Below the pieces are notes generated by a model. It had not been told where the DNA came from, did not search any database, and was given only the letters and a program-made list of their open reading frames with translations. This document shows positions 1-7,622 of a stretch of 64,000 bases of DNA, piece by piece. Origin of the DNA: Marivivens sp. (GTDB lineage: Bacteria; Pseudomonadota; Alphaproteobacteria; Rhodobacterales; Rhodobacteraceae); assembly GCA_017643845.1 (NCBI GenBank), contig JAEPMR010000006.1, positions 22,095-86,094 on the forward strand, read 5' to 3'. How positions within the stretch are numbered: position 1 is the stretch's first letter; every line of letters starts with the position of its first letter. Position numbers and translations under genes: made by a program.

Positions 1-354
1 GGAGGTGACGCTGATGAGAAGTTCGCAGCCGGAGGCGAACATCTCTTCGGCGACGAGCACGGCAAAGGAAGCGCCGACAGCGCAGCCGACCACGCCAATC
101 TCGTGGCCATCGAGGTCCAAGATCCACATGTCAGTGTGGTAGCAGACCCATCCTTGGTGCCGCTCCGCCCGGCCCTCTGCACGCAGTTGACGCACGATGT
201 CGCCATCGGGATCGAGCAGGCAGACTTTCGGAACCGCAACAGCCTCTGCACCCTTCTGGCGGCGCGCCTCGCGGAGCAGGCTTTCGGGCGTGAAGGCCGA
301 TGGGGCGTCGTGATGTTTGTCGGCAAGGATGGGCGGCTTCTCAGGCAACGTCAC
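1..354 (-). CDS. Nucleoside phosphorylase-like protein, N-terminal part (runs off window)
   Basis: The reverse strand reads open from a GTG at 354 to the window edge (118 codons). The GTG follows a GGGGGCGAGGA ribosome-binding stretch and overlaps the end of the preceding membrane-protein gene by 14 bases. The protein begins VTLPEKPPILADKHH and later has a GCAVGASFAVLVAEEMFASG segment followed by ELLISVTS, which resembles the purine/uridine phosphorylase (PNP_UDP_1) fold around its phosphate and substrate pocket. The family cleaves nucleosides with phosphate in the cytoplasm. The substrate here is unknown. It is the last visible gene of a long minus-strand operon of sulfur-transfer proteins. 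The assignment rests on the N-terminal third only. Confidence 0.6.
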   Translation of the reverse strand, partial: MTLPEKPPILADKHHDAPSAFTPESLLREARRQKGAEAVAVPKVCLLDPDGDIVRQLRAEGRAERHQGWVCYHTDMWILDLDGHEIGVVGCAVGASFAVLVAEEMFASGCELLISVTS

Positions 355-712
355 TTCCTCGCCCCCGACCAATGCGCCAATCGACGAACGTTCCTGCGCA
401 AAGGAAGGCAAATCCCGCGAGTTCGACAATACGCTCGTAAGAGATCACCATGGTAAAGGCGATCAGTAAAAAGCCGATGCCGGCCAAAACGATTGGGGAA
501 TTCTGGCGATGCCGTCGCCAGCGAAACACCAACGCCACAAGCGCTAGGGCGGCAAAAAGGACGATGGCTCCCGCCCAGATAACTTCATTCAAAGCAATCG
601 TCACACCAAGCGCGCCCAGGACGGCAATTGCCGCAAGCGTTCCATAACAGGCGATGAGCGAGAATGCTGTTGCCATTGCGGCAAGCCAGTCGTTTGTGGT
701 TTTCCGGGTCAC
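341..712 (-). CDS. Small four-helix inner-membrane protein, MerC-like
   Basis: A 123-residue protein with four hydrophobic stretches (about residues 12-36, 42-62, 74-90 and 96-110) and basic loops such as RWRRHRQ between helices two and three. The early SLIACYGTLAAIAVLGALG segment and overall size recall MerC-type small membrane proteins, but the paired cysteines that define mercury-binding MerC are not evident; only single cysteines near residues 22 and 104 are seen. It starts in an ATGA overlap with the methyltransferase gene upstream and overlaps the phosphorylase-like gene downstream, so it is translationally coupled within the operon. Transport or a redox role is possible. The family name is tentative. 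Confidence 0.6.
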   Translation of the reverse strand: MTRKTTNDWLAAMATAFSLIACYGTLAAIAVLGALGVTIALNEVIWAGAIVLFAALALVALVFRWRRHRQNSPIVLAGIGFLLIAFTMVISYERIVELAGFAFLCAGTFVDWRIGRGRGSDVA

Positions 713-1533
713 ATCTTTCCCTCGTTCACGTCTAACGCTTTGCTGCTTCGGCTTTGTTCACTTGCGCGATCAAAGCTACTTTGAAGGTCTACTTGTTGTT
801 CTACTGGACTTGTAGCTGTGAGAACGAGAAACGCACCGCCGGTTGTTGTGACGGTGCCGATCATGTGATCGACCCGCGCCATGAGGTGGGCAGCAATCCC
901 GTGTGGCGGGTAGAAGACGGCACCGGTTACGGCAGCATCACAAAGCCCCGCTTGATCTGCCAGTTCAATCAGATCGCGCCTGCTCCGAAAATGCGCTGCA
1001 TTCCAGAGCTTCGAGCCGAGCCAGCCCTTCACGCGTCGCTCCGCCGCCCAAAGGTTCCAGCGCCCGAGTTCACCGAGTATCAGCCGGCCGCCAGGTTTCA
1101 GGACGCGGACCATCTCCCGGATCGTCGGGCGCGGATCGTCGACAAAGCAGAGCGTGGCGACCGACACAACGCAATCGAAGTGTCCTGCCGGGAATGGAAG
1201 GCCGACAGCGTCCCCTTCGAACAGATCGACCTCGACGCCGGCGGCTTTCGCCCGGCGGCGCGCGGCGGCGATCATCTCTGCCGAGGCTTCGAGGCCTGTG
1301 ACCCGTGCGCCGCCCTGTGCGAGCCGGGTGGCCAGCATACCGTCGCCGCAGCCGACATCGAGGATGCGCAGGCCGCGGGTCGGGCCGATCCGGTCAAGCA
1401 GCAGACGCTCCTCGAGCGCGTCCGTGATCCGGCCGAGCGTGCTGCGGCGCCATTCGGCATAAGCGTCGGGGAGACCCTCGAGCACGGGGTCAGCCGCGCA
1501 CCCGTCCGGGAAGGGCCGCCTCGTTTCCGTCAA
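709..1533 (-). CDS. Class I SAM-dependent methyltransferase
   Basis: A 274-residue cytoplasmic methyltransferase. The SAM-binding motif I ILDVGCGDGMLATRLA lies near residues 57-72, followed by an acidic LEAS at the end of strand two and the GD-AVGLPFP stretch typical of UbiE/Methyltransf_11 enzymes, then the post-motif VLKPGGRLIL. The C-terminal 60 residues are hydrophobic and less conserved. It overlaps the cysteine desulfurase gene by four bases (ATGA) and is overlapped in the same way by the membrane-protein gene downstream. In this operon it could methylate a thiol, arsenical or selenium compound, but no substrate can be read from the sequence. Confidence 0.85.
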   Translation of the reverse strand: MTETRRPFPDGCAADPVLEGLPDAYAEWRRSTLGRITDALEERLLLDRIGPTRGLRILDVGCGDGMLATRLAQGGARVTGLEASAEMIAAARRRAKAAGVEVDLFEGDAVGLPFPAGHFDCVVSVATLCFVDDPRPTIREMVRVLKPGGRLILGELGRWNLWAAERRVKGWLGSKLWNAAHFRSRRDLIELADQAGLCDAAVTGAVFYPPHGIAAHLMARVDHMIGTVTTTGGAFLVLTATSPVEQQVDLQSSFDRASEQSRSSKALDVNEGKM

Positions 1534-2648
1534 CTCAGCACCCGGCGAAGGCGCGTCACCACATGGTCGATCTCGTCCGCGGTCGTGGTGCGGCCGAGGC
1601 TGAACCGGATCGCACCCATGCCGACCTGCGGCGCAACACCCATCGCATCCAGCACTGGAGACAGCTGGACCCGTCCCGAGTGGCAGGCGGAGCCGGTCGA
1701 GGCCGCAACCTCCGGTATGGCCGCAAGTATCTCCGCACCGACGCGGTCGACGAAGGCAACGTTGAGCGTGTTGGGCAGGCGGCGCTCGGGATGGCCGTTG
1801 AGAACGACGTGATCGCCGAACGCATCCTTGAGCGTGGCCCAGAAGCGATCCCGCAGGACCTGGACCCGCTCCATTGGCCCCAGGCCCGAAGCAAGACTGG
1901 CGGCCACGCCGAGCGCGGCTGTGAGCATCGCGCTCTCGGTGCCCGCGCGCCGACCGCTCTCATGCCCGGCGCCGTGGATGAACGGCTCCAGTTGCAGGCC
2001 GTCGCGGATGAAGAGCGCGCCGACGCCCTTCGGTGCGTGGAACTTGTGCCCGGCCATCGTCAACAGATCGACGCCAAGGTCGTCCACCCTGGTCGGGATC
2101 TTGCCAACCGACTGCGCGGCATCGGTGTGGAAGCGAACGCCGTGCTCGCGCGCGATCGCAGCGCATTCCGCGATGGGCTGGATCGTCCCCGTCTCGTTGT
2201 TGGCATGCATGATGGTGACGAGCACAGTGTCGTCGGTCATCGCGCGCCGCAGATCGTCGGGGTCGACGAGCCCCGTGCCATCGACTGGCAACCAGGTCAC
2301 CTGCGCCCCGAAGTGCTCGAGGAATCGAAGCGGCGCTACGATGGCCGGATGCTCGGCGCTCGACGTGATGAAATGCGGTTGGTCCTTGCCGCTGGCAAAG
2401 AACACACCCTTCAGCGCGTGGTTGTTCGCCTCGCTGCCACCGCTTGTGAACACGATCTCTTGCGGCGCGCAGCCCACAAGCGCCGCGACCTGCGATCTGG
2501 CCTCCTCCACCATCAGGCGGGCAGGAACCCCGGCCCAGTGGCCGCTGGAAGGATTGCCATGCCCCGTTTCCAGGGCATAGCGCATGATATCGGCGACCTC
2601 GGGGGCAACCGGGGTGCTGGCGTTGAAATCCAGATAGATGTCTCGCAA
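1530..2648 (-). CDS. Cysteine desulfurase (NifS/IscS family)
   Basis: A 372-residue PLP enzyme that moves sulfur from cysteine to an active-site persulfide. The PLP lysine is in GHKFHAPKG (Lys202), preceded by the HTDAAQS aspartate motif. The catalytic cysteine is in GSACHSGR (Cys322) on the short loop typical of NifS-like enzymes. The length is slightly below the 385-400 usual for IscS. No scaffold (IscU/SufU) gene is adjacent. The neighbours are rhodaneses and a DsrE protein, so sulfur is probably passed to those carriers rather than to Fe-S assembly. It is separated by 32 bases from the upstream rhodanese gene and overlaps the methyltransferase gene downstream. Confidence 0.92.
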   Translation of the reverse strand: MRDIYLDFNASTPVAPEVADIMRYALETGHGNPSSGHWAGVPARLMVEEARSQVAALVGCAPQEIVFTSGGSEANNHALKGVFFASGKDQPHFITSSAEHPAIVAPLRFLEHFGAQVTWLPVDGTGLVDPDDLRRAMTDDTVLVTIMHANNETGTIQPIAECAAIAREHGVRFHTDAAQSVGKIPTRVDDLGVDLLTMAGHKFHAPKGVGALFIRDGLQLEPFIHGAGHESGRRAGTESAMLTAALGVAASLASGLGPMERVQVLRDRFWATLKDAFGDHVVLNGHPERRLPNTLNVAFVDRVGAEILAAIPEVAASTGSACHSGRVQLSPVLDAMGVAPQVGMGAIRFSLGRTTTADEIDHVVTRLRRVLS

Positions 2649-2680
2649 GACCCACTCTCCCGTTAATACTTGGCCCGTGC

Positions 2681-3106
2681 TCAGGGCTTGTAGGCCGCGT
2701 CCTGTTGCCAGCCTGTAAATCCGCTCTGCATGACGACGACGTTGGTCCGCCCGGCCACGCGCAGCGCGAAGGCCGCTTGGGCCGACAGGCTGCCGGTGTT
2801 GCAGAAGAGGATGGTCATACGGTCCTCGGGGATCTCGTCGATCCGGTCGAGAACCTCACGCCACTCTATATTGACGGAACCGGGGATCGTGCCCTCCTCG
2901 AACTGGCCCGCATCTCGGGTGTCTACAAAAAGCGCGGTCTCGAAGACAGTCTGGTCGAGTTGCTGAGGCAGGATGATGCCGGACTCATATTCCGAGAACA
3001 TCAGGTATTCCTGCATGGCCTCAACTGCGGCGTCCTGCGCCAGAGTAGGCGCTGTTTGGACGCCAAGTGCAACTGTCGTCGCCAACAGTAGGTGTTTCAG
3101 GTTCAT
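2681..3106 (-). CDS. Exported rhodanese-like sulfurtransferase
   Basis: A 141-residue protein starting at ATG 3106 (MNLKHLLLATTVALGVQ) behind a GGAGGAATA ribosome-binding site. A longer reading from 3154 would bury the signal peptide and is less likely. The signal peptide probably ends near APTLAQ-DA, so the mature protein should be periplasmic. It is a single rhodanese domain with the VDTRDAGQF entry motif and an active-site loop ILFCNTGSLSA carrying the catalytic cysteine. Rhodaneses carry sulfane sulfur as a persulfide. Together with the cytoplasmic rhodanese and DsrE protein next door this suggests sulfur handling on both sides of the membrane. Confidence 0.85.
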   Translation of the reverse strand: MNLKHLLLATTVALGVQTAPTLAQDAAVEAMQEYLMFSEYESGIILPQQLDQTVFETALFVDTRDAGQFEEGTIPGSVNIEWREVLDRIDEIPEDRMTILFCNTGSLSAQAAFALRVAGRTNVVVMQSGFTGWQQDAAYKP

Positions 3107-3137
3107 CCGGTATTCCTCCGTTCCGGTTTCTTGGTGT

Positions 3138-3434
3138 TCAGGTGTTCTGCGCAAGCCAGCCGTTCGTGCCGCCTTCGAGCCATAGGGTGTATGGGTGGCC
3201 GAGCCTGTTCAGGATGTCCGCGCCTTCGGCGGACCGCCCGCCGCCTTTGCCGCAAATGGTCACGGGTGTTTTGCCGGTAGGGATTTCACCCACCCGAGCC
3301 TCGAGTTCGGCCAGCGGGATATGCACCGCGCCCGTCACATGGGCCGTGGCGTAGTCTTCGGCGTCGCGCACATCGATCAGGTGGAAGCGATCCGGATCGT
3401 CCGCGAGGGCGGCGAGTGTCAGCATCTGAGCCAT
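3138..3434 (-). CDS. Single-domain cytoplasmic rhodanese
   Basis: A 98-residue single rhodanese domain without a signal peptide. It has the LIDVRDAEDYATAHVTGAVHIP entry region in two parts, then the active-site loop TICGKGGGRSA with the catalytic cysteine. It resembles GlpE/PspE-sized sulfurtransferases. Its ATG at 3434 overlaps the stop codon of the DsrE gene (TGATG), so the two are translationally coupled and probably exchange sulfur. The exported rhodanese gene follows after 31 bases. Confidence 0.88.
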   Translation of the reverse strand: MAQMLTLAALADDPDRFHLIDVRDAEDYATAHVTGAVHIPLAELEARVGEIPTGKTPVTICGKGGGRSAEGADILNRLGHPYTLWLEGGTNGWLAQNT

Positions 3435-3787
3435 CAGAACACCAGGACCTTGTCGGCGGCGAGAGTCGCCTGGGCGAGTTCATCCATGGTCGATCGGCTT
3501 GCCCCCTCCATCATGTCGCCCTCGGCGAGGCCGCGCGCATCCATGCAGGTGCCGCACATCAGGACACGCCCCTTCGCGGACAGGACCCGGCGAAGCATGC
3601 GCGCGAGGTTGTAGTAGCCATCGGGCGTCTTCTGCCCCGCCTTGGCGCAGAGCACCGCGTCGGCCATCAGGAATACGGTGATGTCTGCTTCAGGGTCGTT
3701 CTTGACCAGCGCGTGAGCCATGCGCAGCCCGTTGAAGCTGCGCTCGGTGCCATAGGGTGGGTCGTTCAGCAGGATCAGGTGTTTCAT
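3434..3787 (-). CDS. DsrE/DsrF-like sulfur carrier protein
   Basis: A 117-residue protein of the DsrE/YchN fold: MKHLILLNDPPYG start, a DITVFLMADAV central strand, and a conserved cysteine pair in LMCGTCMDARG that in this family carries or transfers persulfide sulfur (compare TusD, DsrE). The start ATG at 3787 follows a GAGGA site. The protein is cytoplasmic and probably oligomeric by family. It is coupled to the rhodanese downstream and lies nine bases after the DUF1499 membrane-protein gene. Confidence 0.88.
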   Translation of the reverse strand: MKHLILLNDPPYGTERSFNGLRMAHALVKNDPEADITVFLMADAVLCAKAGQKTPDGYYNLARMLRRVLSAKGRVLMCGTCMDARGLAEGDMMEGASRSTMDELAQATLAADKVLVF

Positions 3788-3796
3788 GGTCGGTCC

Positions 3797-4522
3797 TCAG
3801 GTCCGGGCGCGCGTTTCGAGATCGGACAGGAAGGCTTCGATGCGCCTGGCATTGGCGCCACGGTCGATCTGGCCGAGGCGCGAGCGCGAACGCATGTCGA
3901 TGCGGGCGCCGGCATCGGTTTCGGTGACGCGGATCGCTACCTCGTCCTCGAAGCCGAACAGGCGGCTTGTCGCGATGGCCTCAATCTGACCCTCCGCGGG
4001 ATCGGCCGACAGCACCTCCCAGCCGCGCTCCTCCACGAGGGCGAGCGCGGCCGCGAAAGCCTTGTCGAAAGCGAGCGACAGCTCCAGCGGGCGCACATCG
4101 GGATATGCGGCGCGCTGCGGCCCGGCGTTCTGCGCGGGGTAGTCGCTCGGCGTGGCCGTGAACCAGAACACGGGCGGGTCTTCGGTGTCGGTCGAGATGT
4201 CGTTGATCGGCGGCGTGATACGGGCGGCGATCTCGAAGGCGGCGCCAAGGCCCGCGACGGGCAGCGACAGGATCAGCCCCAGCAAGACCGCGCCAGATCC
4301 ACCCCTCCTGCGGCGGAGCCAGACCACCAGCCCGGCCAGCGCGGCTATGACGCCGGCACCCGCCGTCCAGGCGCCCCAGCCGGCAAGGTCATAGGCCTGC
4401 GGCCAGGGCCAGCCGCCCGCCCGGAAGCCCCAGACAGAAACTGCAAGAAGCGCGATCGAGGCGACGCCCAACAAGATCGAAAGGAAGCCCAGAGGGCGGG
4501 CAAGCGTGTCAGGCATCTGCAA
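3797..4522 (-). CDS. DUF1499 membrane protein
   Basis: A 241-residue protein with three hydrophobic helices in the first 100 residues (about 10-30, 45-68, 76-96) and a soluble C-terminal domain of the DUF1499 type, including the PPVFWFTATPSDYP segment and a C-terminal basic RSRSRLGQIDRGANARRI stretch. DUF1499 proteins have no established function. Its first 14 bases overlap the end of the MFS gene, so it is in the same transcript. ATG 4516 is an alternative start two codons in. Confidence 0.8.
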   Translation of the reverse strand: MQMPDTLARPLGFLSILLGVASIALLAVSVWGFRAGGWPWPQAYDLAGWGAWTAGAGVIAALAGLVVWLRRRRGGSGAVLLGLILSLPVAGLGAAFEIAARITPPINDISTDTEDPPVFWFTATPSDYPAQNAGPQRAAYPDVRPLELSLAFDKAFAAALALVEERGWEVLSADPAEGQIEAIATSRLFGFEDEVAIRVTETDAGARIDMRSRSRLGQIDRGANARRIEAFLSDLETRART

Positions 4523-5819
4523 GCTTCCTTGGGCTGGCGGGGTTCAATCGCGGATGAGTTTCATCGCCGAGCCAGAAGAGCACGGCACCGGAGACGAACA
4601 TGGAAATTGCGACGAACCAGAAGGCGGCTTCCGCAGCGCCGGTCAGGCTGGCCGCCAGCCCGAGGCCGAGCGCGCCGATGGCATAGCCGAGGTCACGCCA
4701 GAAGCGGTAGATGCCGATGGCAGAGCCGCGCCAGGCGGGCGGCGTGATATCGGCCACCGCCGCGGAGAGGTTCGGGTAAAGGAGCGCCATGCCGAAGCCC
4801 GCCACCCCGGCCGACACCGACCACCAGAGCGCGCCTGTGCCCATGACCACCATCGCCACGCCCGCGCCGCAGATCCACATGCCCAGAACGTCGGGCCAGA
4901 ACCGGCCGACATGGTCCGACAGCCGCCCGGTGACAAGCTGCGAGCCGCCCCAGACGAAGCCGTAAGTGCCGACGATCCAGCCGACCTCGGTCAGGGTCGC
5001 GCCCTGCCCCACAAGGAAGACCGGGAACAGTGCCCAGACCAGCGCATCGACGAATTTCTCGACCAGCCCCGCCTGTGAGATCGCGAAGAGCCGTCGGTCA
5101 CGCCAGCTCATCAGGGCGAAAACCTCGCCCGTGCTGGGGTGCTCGGACACGCCCTGCGGATAACGCGGCGGGTTTTTCGGGGGTGCGGCCTTGTGCGCGG
5201 CCGTCTCAGCCTTGGCCCACGGGAGCGTGTCCTTGACCCAGACCACGGTCAGCAACAGAGCCAAGAGGACCACGGCCATGCCGAAGACCAGAAGCCCCGT
5301 CCGCGCGCCCAGCCATTCGGCGGCATAGGCGGTCAAGATGCCCGCGATCGCCACGCCGACATAGCCCGAGAACTCGTTGAGCCCCATCGTGAGCCCGCGT
5401 TCCTCAGCCTTGGTGATGTCGAGCTTGGCCGTCTGCGTCATCGACCAGCAGAGGCCCTGATTGACGCCGAGAAGCACGGTCGCGGCGACGATCCAGTTCC
5501 AGTCCGGCGCGTACCAGATCATCACCGGGATCGGCAGAGCCACGACCCAACCCCAGAACAGCACCCGCTTGCGCCCGATGCGTTCGGACCAGCGCCCGGC
5601 GACGAAGTTCATCACCGCCTTCACCGCACCGAAGGCCACGACGAAGGACGCCAGCAGCAGGAACGAGCCGCGCTCGAGCCCGAACTCGCTCTCGGCCAGC
5701 GCGGGGACCACCGTGCGCGTCATGCCGATGGCGAAACCCACCAGCATCACCTGGATCAGTTGGTGGGCGACCTGCACCCGGTTCTCGCGGATGCCGCGCG
5801 TGAAGTCGCTGGAGGTCAT
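4509..5819 (-). CDS. MFS transporter, 12 helices
   Basis: A 436-residue major facilitator protein with about 12 predicted helices and the loop 2-3 signature as GRWSERIGRKR near residue 75. A repeat half-signature GRLSDHVGRF follows in the second half. A charged central loop with KAAPPKNPPRYPQGVSEHP separates the two bundles. It starts at ATG 5819 behind AAAGGAG and overlaps the desaturase gene by four bases. The substrate is not known; an exporter for the product of this sulfur/methyl-transfer operon is a reasonable inference. Confidence 0.88.
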   Translation of the reverse strand: MTSSDFTRGIRENRVQVAHQLIQVMLVGFAIGMTRTVVPALAESEFGLERGSFLLLASFVVAFGAVKAVMNFVAGRWSERIGRKRVLFWGWVVALPIPVMIWYAPDWNWIVAATVLLGVNQGLCWSMTQTAKLDITKAEERGLTMGLNEFSGYVGVAIAGILTAYAAEWLGARTGLLVFGMAVVLLALLLTVVWVKDTLPWAKAETAAHKAAPPKNPPRYPQGVSEHPSTGEVFALMSWRDRRLFAISQAGLVEKFVDALVWALFPVFLVGQGATLTEVGWIVGTYGFVWGGSQLVTGRLSDHVGRFWPDVLGMWICGAGVAMVVMGTGALWWSVSAGVAGFGMALLYPNLSAAVADITPPAWRGSAIGIYRFWRDLGYAIGALGLGLAASLTGAAEAAFWFVAISMFVSGAVLFWLGDETHPRLNPASPRKLADA

Positions 5820-6670
5820 TCGGCGGGCTCCTTTTTCGTGTTCTGTGGATCGAGCGCATGACCACTTGCCGGACCACGGACCGGCTGAACCAGCATCCGG
5901 TCAAGCCAGAGATCGCGGCGTGTGCGGAACTGCTCGATGCCGATCTCCATCCCCTCGTGGCCCTTCGCGGGCTGGGCGATGTAGGTGCCAAGCAGCCGGT
6001 CCCACCACGGCAGGTTGAAACCGTAGTTCGAATTGGTCTCGCGTGGATCGATGGAATGGTGGACGCGGTGCATGTCCGGCGTGACGACGAACAGGCGCAG
6101 CACCCGGTCCACCGGGCGCGGCAGATCGATGTTGGCGTGGTTGAAGAGCGCGGTGGCGTTCAGGATCACCTCGAACAGCAGCACCGCGATGGCGGGGGGG
6201 CCGAGGGCGGCAACCGCCGCAAGTTTGATCCCCATGGAGATGAGGATCTCCACGGGATGGAAGCGCAGGCCTGTCGTGGCGTCAAAATCAAGATCAGCGT
6301 GGTGCATCCGGTGCAACCGCCACAAGCCGGGAATCGCGTGGAACATCACGTGCTGGAGATAGATCGCCAGATCGAGTAGCAGCATCGAGACGAGGATGGC
6401 CACCCACACGGGCGCGTCAATATTGTTGAACAGCCCCCAGCCGCGATCCTCGGCCATGACGGCCAGCCCGACAGCGACAATCGGAAAGGTCAGCCGCAGG
6501 ATTACAGTGTCGAGCACCACGAGGCCCAAGTTGTTCGTCCAGCGGATGACGCGCGGGATCTCTCGCCTGCGGCGCGGCGCCGCCACTTCCCAAAGCGCCA
6601 TCGCCGCCAGCACGCCTAGAAAGATGCTGAGGCGGATGGCAGGTTCTGCGGACAGGATGGATTCAGACAT
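5816..6670 (-). CDS. Sterol desaturase/fatty acid hydroxylase family membrane protein
   Basis: A 284-residue integral-membrane di-iron enzyme. The histidine clusters are visible as HVMFH, HRMHH and, near the C-terminus, MHRVHHS, with further HANID and RFHP residues between. These bind the di-iron centre that hydroxylates or desaturates lipids or sterol-like substrates. ATG 6670, behind an AGGGG stretch, is preferred. An upstream in-frame ATG at 6715 has no ribosome-binding site and would overlap the promoter dyad. It is the first gene of the long minus-strand operon. Its link to sulfur chemistry is not obvious. Confidence 0.85.
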   Translation of the reverse strand: MSESILSAEPAIRLSIFLGVLAAMALWEVAAPRRRREIPRVIRWTNNLGLVVLDTVILRLTFPIVAVGLAVMAEDRGWGLFNNIDAPVWVAILVSMLLLDLAIYLQHVMFHAIPGLWRLHRMHHADLDFDATTGLRFHPVEILISMGIKLAAVAALGPPAIAVLLFEVILNATALFNHANIDLPRPVDRVLRLFVVTPDMHRVHHSIDPRETNSNYGFNLPWWDRLLGTYIAQPAKGHEGMEIGIEQFRTRRDLWLDRMLVQPVRGPASGHALDPQNTKKEPAE

Positions 6671-6714
6671 GGTCTCGACCCCTGGGGTTGCGGAAAGCGC
6701 CGAAATCGCTATCA

Positions 6715-6732
6715 TTCAATTTATCACTTGAA
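6715..6732. promoter_or_regulatory. Dyad operator candidate between desaturase operon and ArsR-rhodanese gene
   Basis: A perfect inverted repeat TTCAA-N8-TTGAA lies in the short divergent intergenic region, 22 bases ahead of the regulator's ATG and 44 bases ahead of the desaturase ATG. Its AT-rich 18-bp span fits an ArsR-family winged-helix dimer. It probably controls both directions. This is inferred from position and symmetry only. Confidence 0.45.
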
Positions 6733-6754
6733 CGTTTAGGACTTGGAGTTCCCA

Positions 6755-7420
6755 ATGTCAACCAGCCCGAAGACAGCCCTACTCGAGGAATATGCGCTTG
6801 TCGCCCGCGCGCTCTCTGCACCGGCGCGTCTGATGTTGCTGGAACAATTGGCGCAAGGAGAACGAGGAGTGGAGGCGCTGGCGGAAAAGACAGGCCTCAC
6901 CGTCGCCAACTGCTCGCAACACCTGCAACAGTTGCGCCGGGCCGCACTCGTCACCAGCCGCCGTGACGGCAAGGCAGTGATCTACCGGCTGACCGACGTG
7001 AAGACCCTCGCGCTGATGGACCTTCTGCGCATCGTTGCCGAGCGTAACCTCGCGCAGGTCGAGCGTATCCTGCGAGGGCTTTCAAGCGGCGAGGATGCAC
7101 CCGAACCGGTCAGCCGGGAAGACCTCGCAGCACGGATCGCCGAGGGTTCTGTGACCGTGCTCGATGTCCGCCCCGCAGATGAATACGCTGCGGGTCACAT
7201 TCCGGGCGCGCTCAATGCGACGCTGACGGAGATCGAGCGGATTGTCCCAACGCTCGATCCAGCCGCCGAAATCGTGGCTTATTGCAGGGGCCCCTATTGC
7301 ATCTATGCCCATCAGGCTGTGGCCGCCCTGCGCAAACACGGTTTCAATGCGCGCCGCCTTGACGGCGGTTTGCCGGAATGGCGAGAGGATGGCCTGCCAG
7401 TGCTGGTAGGCACGCAATAG
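6755..7420 (+). CDS. ArsR/SmtB regulator fused to a rhodanese domain
   Basis: A 221-residue two-domain protein. Residues 1-100 are an ArsR winged helix (ALSAPARLMLLEQLAQGE, then the recognition region TVANCSQHLQQLRRAAL, which contains the metal-box position as ANCSQHL). Residues 125-215 are a rhodanese domain with VLDVRPADEYAAGHIPGA and an active-site loop AYCRGPYCIYA. Such fusions exist in proteobacteria and are thought to sense sulfane sulfur or another thiophilic ligand through the rhodanese cysteine. It is transcribed away from the sulfur operon and probably represses it. ATG 6755 with a GGAG site is used; a TTG twelve bases upstream is unlikely. Confidence 0.9.
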   Translation: MSTSPKTALLEEYALVARALSAPARLMLLEQLAQGERGVEALAEKTGLTVANCSQHLQQLRRAALVTSRRDGKAVIYRLTDVKTLALMDLLRIVAERNLAQVERILRGLSSGEDAPEPVSREDLAARIAEGSVTVLDVRPADEYAAGHIPGALNATLTEIERIVPTLDPAAEIVAYCRGPYCIYAHQAVAALRKHGFNARRLDGGLPEWREDGLPVLVGTQ

Positions 7421-7622
7421 TCCGATGACCGTCTAGTTCATCGACACCAAGCCACAAAGGCGTCAATAGGCGCGGCTGCGCCATGCCAGGGCCTCGAGAA
7501 GTGAGGCTTCGGCCTCATCCGCCCTGCCCTTCGACACGGCTCTCACCGTCCTGTGCCACGAGATCGTTATGGCGCAGGACCTCGGCAGTCCCCTTCGGTC
7601 GACCACCCGACATGAGGATAGT

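Noticed and set aside
341..712. Mercury resistance by a MerC transporter
   Set aside because: The cysteine pairs needed for mercury transfer are missing and no merA or merR is present.
754..2666. Long plus-strand open frames opposite the methyltransferase and cysteine desulfurase genes
   Set aside because: They are antisense to clearly conserved genes, have no family motifs or ribosome-binding sites, and reflect high GC content.
3416..4747. 443-codon plus-strand open frame
   Set aside because: It lies opposite the DsrE, DUF1499 and MFS genes. Its composition (rich in Arg, His, Gly) is typical of antisense frames.
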